A stretch of DNA of 64,000 bases, from NCBI GenBank assembly GCA_027483665.1, contig JAIXUC010000012.1, positions 1-64,000 on the forward strand, written 5' to 3'. Positions 58,116-64,000 of this stretch are shown here, one piece after another (position 1 is the stretch's first letter; every line of letters begins with the position of its first letter). Source of the DNA: Comamonadaceae bacterium (GTDB lineage Bacteria > Pseudomonadota > Gammaproteobacteria > Burkholderiales > Burkholderiaceae_C). The notes beneath the pieces were generated by a model. It did not search any database. It saw only the letters and a program-made list of their open reading frames with translations, and was not told where the DNA came from. Made by a program: the position numbers and the translations under genes.

Positions 58116-61100
58116 TCAATGCATGCTGGCCAGCAAAGCCGCGTTGCCGCCGGCGGCAGCGGTGTTGATGGTCAAGGTTTGCTCGGCGCAAAAGCGCACC
58201 AAGTAGTTCGGGCCACCAGCCTTGGGGCCGGTACCGCTCAAGCCCTCGCCGCCAAATGGCTGCACGCCGACCACCGCGCCAATGATGTTGCGGTTGACGT
58301 AGACGTTGCCCACGTGGGCGCGCGCTGCCATGGCCTGCGCACGGCTGTCGATGCGGGTTTGCAAGCCCAGCGTCAGGCCGTAGCCCAGGGCGTTGATGCG
58401 GTCGATCACCGACTCAGGCGTCGGCAAAGCGGCGCCTCCCCAGCGCACCACATGCAGCACCGGGCCAAAGACTTCATCGCCCAGCGCGTCGATGCTGGCG
58501 ATCTCGAAAGCTTGTGGCGTGACCATCTGCGCCATGGCCGCTGCCTGGCTCGGTTGGGTGCGCGCTGCGCCGCCAGCCAGCAGGTCGTGTGCTTCACGCC
58601 GCAAGCGCGCCAAGTGGCGCTCGATGCCACCGAAGGCTTCCGCGTCGATCACCGGGCCGACATCGGTGGCCAGCAAGGCCGGGTCGCCACAGTGGAGCTC
58701 GGCTGCTGCGCCGCGAATCATCTCGATCACGCCATCGGCAATGGCCTCGTGCACCACCAGCAGCCGCAATGCAGAGCAGCGCTGGCCGGCTGAACGGAAG
58801 GCGCTTTGCACCACCGCATCGCAGACCTGCTCGGGCAGTGCCGTGGAGTCCACCACCATGGCGTTGATGCCGCCGGTCTCGGCGATCAGCGGCACGATCG
58901 GGCCGTTCTTCGCGGCCAAGGCGCGCTGGATGATCTTGGCGACCTGCGTCGAACCCGTGAACACGACACCTGCCACGCGCGGGTGGGCCACCAATGCAGC
59001 ACCCACCGTCTCACCTGGGCCGTGCAACAGTTGCAGCGCATCCAACGGCACGCCGCAGCCGTGCAGCAAGTCCACCGCGGCTTTTGCCACAGCGGGCGTT
59101 TGCTCTGCCGGCTTGGCCAACACCGTGTTGCCTGTGGCCAAAGCAGCCGCCACTTGGCCGCCAAAGATGGCCAGCGGAAAGTTCCAAGGGCTGATGCAAA
59201 CCCAAGCGCCGCGCGCTGTCAGCCGCAATTCGTTGCTTTCACCGGTGGGGCCGGGCAGTGCGATGGGCTTCATGACGCGTTCGGCTTCGTCGGCGTAGTA
59301 GCGCCAGAAGTCGATGGCCTCGCGCACCTCGGCCACGGCGTCGCCCCAAGTTTTGTGGGCTTCCAACACGAGCAGCGCGCAGAACTCGGGCAGGCGCTGC
59401 TGCAGCGCATCGGCCGCGCGGCGCAACACGGTGGCTCGGGCCTCCACCGGCAGCTCGCGCCAAGTGCGCCCGGCTTGCAAGCTGCGCTGCACCGCGTTTT
59501 CTACGTCGTGGGAGCTGGCCTCGGCCACCACCGGCACACCCTGGCTGCGCAAGCGGTGCAGCGCATCCAGCAAAGGCTGGCGTGCGCTGGGCACGGTCAG
59601 GTCCAAGCCCTCGCTGTTGCGCCGTGCGCGCTGTCCCGCCGCGGTGCTGGCCACAAACAAATCAGCAGGCAGTGGCAGCGAAGGCTGCGGCTCCAATCGC
59701 AGGGGCGAGATCAACAGCTCTTGCATGCCCACCGATTCGTCGCTCAACTGGTGCACGAATGAAGAGTTGGCGCCGTTTTCCAGCAAACGCCGCACCAAGT
59801 AAGCTAGCAGGTCGCGGTGTTGGCCCACAGGCGCGTAAACGCGGCAGTACACCAAGGGGTTTTTCAGCACCTCGCGGTAGACGCCCTCGCCCATGCCGTG
59901 CAAGCGTTGCAGCTCAAAGGCAGCCCCCGAGCGCGCTGCCATTTGCAGAATGGCTGCGATGGTGGCGGCGTTGTGCGTGGCGAACTGCGCGTAGATCACA
60001 TCGGCGTTGGCCAGCAGCACCCGCGCACAAGCCAGGTAGCTCACGTCGGTGTGGTGTTTGTGCGTGAACACGGGGTAGTGCGACAAACCCATTTCTTGGG
60101 CGCGCTTGACTTCGGCGTCCCAATAAGCGCCCTTCACCAAGCGGCACATCAGGCGCACCCCATGTTGCCGCGCCATGGCGGCCACGGTCTCGATCAACTC
60201 CACGGCGCGCGTTTGATAGGCCTGCATGGCCAGGCCAAAACCCTGCCAGCTTGGTTGCTCAGCGGCCACTTTTTTCAGCAGAGCCTCCATCACATCCAGC
60301 GACAGCTCCAGCCGATCGACCTCTTCGGCGTCGATGGTGAGGTTGATGTGCGCGCGCGCCGCCATCTCGCACAAGCCCCAGACGCGTGGCACCAACTCGT
60401 CCATCACGCGCTGCGTTTGCGCGTCTTCGTAGCGCGGGTGCAGTGCGCTGAGCTTGATGGAAATGCCGTCGTTGTGGGCGCAACTGCCGTCGGCGGCGGG
60501 ACGGGCACGCTGCGCGATGGCGGTGATGGCGTCGCGGTAGCTGGCCAAGTAACGCAGCGCGTCAGCGTCGGTGCGGGCACCCTCGCCCAGCATGTCGTAG
60601 CTGTAGCGCACTTGCGCTCCGCGCTCGTGCCGGATTTGCGCGCTGCGCTCGGCGCGCTCGTTGCGTGGGGCGCGGCTGCTGTCGGCCACGTCCATGGCCT
60701 CTTCAATGGTTTGGCCCAACACAAACTGCCGCCCCAACAGCTGCACCGCACGCACCGTGGCAGCGACCACCGTGCGTGCGCCCAACCGCGCCACGACGCC
60801 GGGGTGGGCGTTGGCGTCGTCGGGCAAGAACTTTTTGGACATGGCGATGGCTGTGGCCGACAGGTTCGCCAGCAAGCCGTCGCCGGTGCCGTCGAAATCG
60901 GCCCGGCCCAGCTGGTCTGCGGTGAGCGCGATGGCGGTCTCGGCATCGGGCACGCGCAGCAAGGCCTCGGCCAAGCGCATCAGCGCCAAGCCTTCTGCGC
61001 TGGAAATGGGGTACTCCTTGAGCAAGCTTTCCATGGCCCAAAAAGGCGGCGGGCTCTCGCGCACGGCCTGCACCCAGGGCTCGGCCACTTGGGCAGCGGC

Positions 61101-61184
61101 AGCCCAATCGAGCGCGCCTTGCAGCAAGCCCAGGCGCTGGGCCACGGTGTCGGATTCGGGGCGATAAGGTGAGGGCAGTCGCAT
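58116..61184 (-). CDS. putA: Bifunctional proline dehydrogenase/P5C dehydrogenase PutA (short form)
   Basis: A 1022-residue enzyme that oxidises proline to glutamate. The proline dehydrogenase barrel has RYSYDMLGEGA (193-203), YWDAEVKRAQEMG (354 on) and RRLLENGANSSFVHQ (465 on). The P5C dehydrogenase has SPWNFPLAIFGGQ (665 on), FTGSTQVAK, E769 in LIAETGG and the catalytic cysteine C803 in SAGQRCSALR. It starts at the ATG at 61184 (GGAG six bases upstream). The ribbon-helix-helix DNA-binding domain of E. coli PutA is missing, as is the C-terminal extra domain, so it is the short non-regulatory type, probably controlled by the divergent Lrp-type gene. Confidence 0.96.
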   Translation of the reverse strand: MRLPSPYRPESDTVAQRLGLLQGALDWAAAAQVAEPWVQAVRESPPPFWAMESLLKEYPISSAEGLALMRLAEALLRVPDAETAIALTADQLGRADFDGTGDGLLANLSATAIAMSKKFLPDDANAHPGVVARLGARTVVAATVRAVQLLGRQFVLGQTIEEAMDVADSSRAPRNERAERSAQIRHERGAQVRYSYDMLGEGARTDADALRYLASYRDAITAIAQRARPAADGSCAHNDGISIKLSALHPRYEDAQTQRVMDELVPRVWGLCEMAARAHINLTIDAEEVDRLELSLDVMEALLKKVAAEQPSWQGFGLAMQAYQTRAVELIETVAAMARQHGVRLMCRLVKGAYWDAEVKRAQEMGLSHYPVFTHKHHTDVSYLACARVLLANADVIYAQFATHNAATIAAILQMAARSGAAFELQRLHGMGEGVYREVLKNPLVYCRVYAPVGQHRDLLAYLVRRLLENGANSSFVHQLSDESVGMQELLISPLRLEPQPSLPLPADLFVASTAAGQRARRNSEGLDLTVPSARQPLLDALHRLRSQGVPVVAEASSHDVENAVQRSLQAGRTWRELPVEARATVLRRAADALQQRLPEFCALLVLEAHKTWGDAVAEVREAIDFWRYYADEAERVMKPIALPGPTGESNELRLTARGAWVCISPWNFPLAIFGGQVAAALATGNTVLAKPAEQTPAVAKAAVDLLHGCGVPLDALQLLHGPGETVGAALVAHPRVAGVVFTGSTQVAKIIQRALAAKNGPIVPLIAETGGINAMVVDSTALPEQVCDAVVQSAFRSAGQRCSALRLLVVHEAIADGVIEMIRGAAAELHCGDPALLATDVGPVIDAEAFGGIERHLARLRREAHDLLAGGAARTQPSQAAAMAQMVTPQAFEIASIDALGDEVFGPVLHVVRWGGAALPTPESVIDRINALGYGLTLGLQTRIDSRAQAMAARAHVGNVYVNRNIIGAVVGVQPFGGEGLSGTGPKAGGPNYLVRFCAEQTLTINTAAAGGNAALLASMH

Positions 61185-61230
61185 GTTGGCTCCAGGGGCT
61201 TTTTTGGAAGATGTGCGTATATTCCTGCCA

Positions 61231-61803
61231 ATGAAGGCGAATAAATCACCAAAATCAAACCTTTCGGCCGAACAAAACAAAGCTCAAGCCGATCAAGGCA
61301 CGCAGCTGTTGGCAGCAAGCACGCCTTGGCTCGGCTTTTCGGGCTTGGACCGGTTGGACCTGCGCATCTTGGACGCATTGCAGCGCGATGGTCGTATGAC
61401 CAACCTGAAGCTGGCAGACGCCGTGGCCCTGTCGCCCACCGCCGTGCTGGCGCGCGTGCAGCGGCTCACGCGCGACGGCTACATCCTGGGCTACGAGGCA
61501 AGGCTCAGTGCCGACAAACTCGGGCGCGGCATGACCGTTTTTGTAGAGGTGCTGCTCGACCACACCACGCCCAATGTGTTCGACGCCTTCAAAGCCGCTT
61601 GCCAGGCCAACGACGACATCTTGGAGTGCCACATGGTCGCCGGCGGCTTCGATTACTTGCTGAAAACCCGCATGGCCGACATGGCCGCGTACCGGCACTT
61701 CGCGGGCCAGGTCCTCTGGCAATTGCCGGGCGTGCGTGAAACCCGGACCTATGCGGTCATGGAAGAAGTGAAAAACAGCACAAGGCTGCCACTCGGTGTC
61801 TGA
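61231..61803 (+). CDS. putR: Lrp/AsnC family regulator, probable PutR
   Basis: A 190-residue regulator. A helix-turn-helix lies at about 45-95 (DRLDLRILDALQRDGRMTNL) and a RAM ligand-binding domain at about 105-180, with VAGGFDYLLKTRMADMAAY as the family block. The first 40 residues are polar, Gln/Ala/Ser-rich and absent from most relatives. The ATG at 61231 is preferred to an upstream frame that would overlap putA. It is divergent from putA with 46 bases between, the arrangement of PutR, which activates putA in response to proline in alphaproteobacteria. The gap holds GTATATTC, a short A+T-rich pocket of the sort Lrp proteins bind. Confidence 0.85.
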   Translation: MKANKSPKSNLSAEQNKAQADQGTQLLAASTPWLGFSGLDRLDLRILDALQRDGRMTNLKLADAVALSPTAVLARVQRLTRDGYILGYEARLSADKLGRGMTVFVEVLLDHTTPNVFDAFKAACQANDDILECHMVAGGFDYLLKTRMADMAAYRHFAGQVLWQLPGVRETRTYAVMEEVKNSTRLPLGV

Positions 61804-61916
61804 AACAAGGCAGGCAACGGTTGACGCCTACCCCAGAGCCAACCACCATGCAGCCAGCGCAGTTCGCCCACCCCGAGCCATCACGGTCCAACCCGACTTC
61901 CAACGGAGCAGCTCCC

Positions 61917-62567
61917 ATGACACACCTCGCCCGCCTGCCGAAGCCTGTGTTGGCTTTCCAGCCAACCACCAAGCAAGCCCACCGCACCGGGGCCGAGCGC
62001 ACCCGGCGCTACCGGATGGTGCTGGCTACGGCATTTTTTCTAGTGCTGGCATGGTGCGTTGCCCCGTCAGTCGGCGCGCAAACGCTGCAACCGGGTCTGT
62101 GGGAGATCACACAGAAGATGCAGTCCAGCTCCGGGCAGATGGAGCAGCAAATGGCAGAGATGAACCGGCAACTGGCGGCCATGCCCCCTGAGCAACGCAA
62201 GATGATGGAGGCCATGATGGCGCAGAACGGCGTGGGCATGGCAAGCGGCGCTGGCGGCGCGCTGGCCATTCGCATGTGCTTCACAAAGGAAATGGTCGAG
62301 CGCAACGAATTGCCAGCCCAAGAAGGCGACTGCAAAACCACCGTGTCGCCTCGTACGGGCAACACCATGAAGATGCGCTTTGTGTGCACCAAGCCGCCAT
62401 CCAATGGCGAGGGAGAAATGACCTTCGTCAGCGCCCAGGCCTACACCTCGCGCATGACCGTCAACACCACCGCCAACGGCAAGGCAGAAAAAGTCACCAT
62501 GAACTCTGCTGGGAAATGGCTGTCGGCGAACTGCGGGTCGGTGAAACCGATCCCGCAAACGCGATGA
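61917..62567 (+). CDS. DUF3617 family exported protein
   Basis: A 216-residue exported protein. After a long N-region of about 33 residues comes the signal helix MVLATAFFLVLAWCVAPSVGA, then the DUF3617 domain, recognisable by LQPGLWEITQKMQ, a coiled middle rich in Met and Gln (QMEQQMAEMNRQLAAMPPEQ), and a cysteine-containing core with MRFVCTKPP. The function is unknown. The ATG at 61917 has CGGAG eight bases upstream; the ATG at 62016 would give a normal-length signal. Its stop codon is inside the first copy of a 36-base tandem repeat. Confidence 0.8.
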   Translation: MTHLARLPKPVLAFQPTTKQAHRTGAERTRRYRMVLATAFFLVLAWCVAPSVGAQTLQPGLWEITQKMQSSSGQMEQQMAEMNRQLAAMPPEQRKMMEAMMAQNGVGMASGAGGALAIRMCFTKEMVERNELPAQEGDCKTTVSPRTGNTMKMRFVCTKPPSNGEGEMTFVSAQAYTSRMTVNTTANGKAEKVTMNSAGKWLSANCGSVKPIPQTR

Positions 62568-62657
62568 ACCTGGTCGGTGAAACCGATCCCGCAAACGCGA
62601 TGAACCTGGGCGGTGAAACCGATCCCGCAAACTCGATGAACCTGGGCGGCGAAGCCC
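62538..62657 (+). repeat. 36-base tandem repeat at the 3' ends of DUF3617 and yggS genes
   Basis: Copies 1 (62538-62573) and 2 (62574-62609) are identical; copy 3 (62610-62645) differs at two bases; a decayed fourth copy follows for about 12 bases. Each unit begins with TCGGT-GAA-ACCGA, a small hairpin (G-C in place of the first pair in copy 3). The DUF3617 stop TGA is at 62565-62567, inside copy 1, so copies 2 and 3 are 3' untranslated. The array ends eight bases before the yggS stop on the other strand. It may act as a two-way terminator or be a plain expansion. Confidence 0.9.
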
Positions 62658-62665
62658 CGGCCACT

Positions 62666-63361
62666 TCAGCCCCGCCGACCAAAAATGGCCGACCCCACCC
62701 GCACCATGGTGCTGCCCTCGGCGACTGCGGCCTCCATGTCGGCGCTCATGCCCATGGACAAGGTGTCCCAGCGGGCGTTGGCTGGCAGACCGGCGGCGGC
62801 CACTTTGTCAAACAGGTGGCGGGCCGCGCGGTGAACTTGCCGCTGTTGTTGCACATCGTCCGTGGGCTCGGGGATGCTCATGAGGCCACGCAACACCAAG
62901 TTGGGCAGCACCGCCACGGCGCGCGCCAGTGGCAGCAGTTCAGCGGGTGCCACCCCCGACTTGGCAACGCCGCCATCCACGTTCACTTGAATGCATACCT
63001 GCAAAGCAGCTCGGTCTGGCGGGCGCTGCGCGCTCAGCCGCTCGGCGATCTTCAGACGATCCAAGCTGTGCAACCAGTCAAAGCCTTCGGCCACCAGGCG
63101 GGTTTTGTTGCTTTGCACAGGGCCGATGCAATGCCACTCCAGGGGCAGGTCGGTGAGCAGCGCCATCTTGTCGACCGCCTCTTGAATGTAGTTTTCCCCA
63201 AAGGCACTCTGACCTGCCGCGAAAGCTTCGCGCACGGCTTGCGGGCCAAAGGTTTTAGACACCGCCAACAGTCGAACCGCCGTTGCGGGGCGCGCGTGGC
63301 GAACGCAGGCCTCTTGCAATGAGCCGCGAACAAGATAGAGCTTGTCGGCAATCGTCGTCAT
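62666..63361 (-). CDS. yggS: YggS family PLP homeostasis protein
   Basis: A 231-residue PLP-binding protein of the YggS/PLPBP family. The cofactor lysine is in LLAVSKTFGP near residue 36, and FGENYIQEAVDKM, WHCIGPVQSNKTR and LSMGMSADMEAAV are the family blocks, ending VRVGSAIFGRRG. It buffers free PLP and affects amino acid pools; no enzyme activity is established. It is divergent from pilT across 38 bases, the common arrangement in Burkholderiales. Confidence 0.94.
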   Translation of the reverse strand: MTTIADKLYLVRGSLQEACVRHARPATAVRLLAVSKTFGPQAVREAFAAGQSAFGENYIQEAVDKMALLTDLPLEWHCIGPVQSNKTRLVAEGFDWLHSLDRLKIAERLSAQRPPDRAALQVCIQVNVDGGVAKSGVAPAELLPLARAVAVLPNLVLRGLMSIPEPTDDVQQQRQVHRAARHLFDKVAAAGLPANARWDTLSMGMSADMEAAVAEGSTMVRVGSAIFGRRG

Positions 63362-63375
63362 AATTGTTCAAAGAT

Positions 63376-63387
63376 AGTAGATCTACT
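63376..63387. promoter_or_regulatory. Perfect 12-base palindrome between yggS and pilT
   Basis: AGTAGATCTACT reads the same on both strands and fills a third of the 38-base divergent gap. It could be an operator for one or both genes. It sits only 13 bases before the pilT start, so binding there would also affect translation initiation. No regulator is known for it. Confidence 0.3.
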
Positions 63388-63399
63388 TCAGGAAACCGC

Positions 63400-64000
63400 G
63401 TGGACATCACCCAACTGCTGGCCTTCAGCGTCAAAAACAAAGCGTCCGACCTGCACTTGTCCGCCGGCCTGCCGCCCATGATCCGGGTTCACGGCGATGT
63501 GCGGCGCATCAACGTCGACCCACTGGACCACAAGCAGGTCCACGCCATGGTGTACGACATCATGAACGACACCCAGCGCAAGAACTACGAAGAGTTCTTG
63601 GAAGTGGACTTCTCCTTTGAGATCGACGGCTTGGCGCGTTTCCGGGTGAATGCCTTCAACCACAACCGCGGCGCTGGCGCCGTGTTCCGGACCATTCCTT
63701 CCAAGATCCTCACGCTCGAACAGCTCAACGCCCCGAAGATTTTTGGCGATTTGGCGCTCAAGCCACGCGGCATGGTGTTGGTGACGGGCCCCACCGGCTC
63801 GGGCAAATCCACCACGTTGGCAGCGATGGTGAACTTCCTCAACGAAACCGAATACGGCCACGTGCTGACCGTGGAAGACCCGATCGAGTTCGTGCACGAG
63901 TCCAAGAAGTGCCTGGTGAACCAGCGCGAAGTGGGGCCGCACACGCTGAGCTTTTCAGCTGCCTTGAGGTCTGCACTGCGCGAAGACCCGGACGCCATTC
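63400..64000 (+). CDS. pilT: Type IV pilus retraction ATPase PilT (partial, 3' end beyond window)
   Basis: The first 200 codons of PilT; the gene runs off the right edge. It starts at a GTG (63400) with AGGAA seven bases upstream and reads MDITQLLAFSVKNKASDLHL. The N-terminal PAS-like domain covers about 1-100, Walker A is GPTGSGKST at 130-138 and VEDPIEFVHESK is the Asp box that follows. PilT pulls pili back for twitching movement and DNA uptake. With pilB, pilC and pilD in this window it points to a complete type IV pilus, and pilU is expected just beyond. Confidence 0.95.
   Translation, partial: MDITQLLAFSVKNKASDLHLSAGLPPMIRVHGDVRRINVDPLDHKQVHAMVYDIMNDTQRKNYEEFLEVDFSFEIDGLARFRVNAFNHNRGAGAVFRTIPSKILTLEQLNAPKIFGDLALKPRGMVLVTGPTGSGKSTTLAAMVNFLNETEYGHVLTVEDPIEFVHESKKCLVNQREVGPHTLSFSAALRSALREDPDAI

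Noticed and set aside
58119-61172. Long plus-strand frames opposite putA (up to 451 residues)
   Set aside because: Antisense to a gene with every catalytic motif intact; composition is typical of a shadow frame.
62538-62657. CRISPR array
   Set aside because: The 36-base units are directly adjacent with no unique spacers, and no cas genes are present.

Overview
The window looks like a piece of a betaproteobacterial chromosome of the order Burkholderiales, most likely family Comamonadaceae. The evidence is high G+C, dense coding, and a run of gene neighbourhoods typical of that order: DUF721 - M23 peptidase - secA - argJ - DUF815 ATPase - Nudix - yacG - zapD - coaE - pilD, then pilC - pilB - tRNA-Pro - ispB - rplU - rpmA - obgE - proB - CNP1-like - rppH - proS - lytic transglycosylase, then grxD - prmC - prfA - hemA. 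The genus cannot be fixed by eye. I see no prophage, insertion sequence, CRISPR array or rRNA operon, and no gene-free stretch longer than 300 bases.

Layout. (1) 1-5.2 kb: a metal (probably zinc) homeostasis cluster. A ZnuABC-type importer and a LolD/MacB-like ATPase with its FtsX-type permease (cut by the window edge) run leftward. A Fur-family regulator (probable Zur) and a PCu(A)C metal chaperone run rightward. Most of the proteins carry histidine-rich segments. (2) 5.2-14.2 kb: metabolic and poorly characterised genes: VOC protein, MarC, DUF2726, FAA hydrolase, DUF3108, DUF3567, AbrB-like transporter, ChaN-like lipoprotein, SMP-30 lactonase and a class III aminotransferase. (3) 14.3-17.0 kb: glcD followed by an LrgA/LrgB pair, suggesting glycolate or a related 2-hydroxyacid is taken up and oxidised. 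(4) 17.1-34.2 kb: secretion, cell division and cofactor genes, then type IV pilus genes pilD, pilC and pilB. A peroxide-defence pair (ahpC, ahpF) and a chemoreceptor sit between pilD and pilC. (5) 34.2-47.3 kb: tRNA-Pro(CGG), quinone side chain, ribosomal proteins, Obg GTPase, proline synthesis, RNA 5'-end processing, prolyl-tRNA synthetase, a muralytic enzyme, an orphan AAA ATPase, glutaredoxin, translation termination and haem synthesis. (6) 47.3-52.6 kb: a complete ugpBAECQ operon for glycerol-3-phosphate uptake, with a candidate Pho box and a strong stem-loop after ugpB. (7) 52.7-58.1 kb: a 1292-residue FAD/Fe-S oxidoreductase, a HIT protein and an asparaginase. (8) 58.1-64 kb: a short PutA divergent from its probable Lrp-type regulator, a DUF3617 protein ending in a 36-bp tandem repeat, yggS, and the first 200 codons of pilT at the right edge.

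No single locus is clearly an undescribed defence or mobile system. The parts most worth a second look are the histidine-rich zinc cluster with its FtsX-type exporter, the glcD-lrgAB unit, the ahpCF-chemoreceptor block inside the pilus cluster, the orphan Lon-like AAA ATPase, the tandem repeat after the DUF3617 gene, and several perfect palindromes in divergent promoters.
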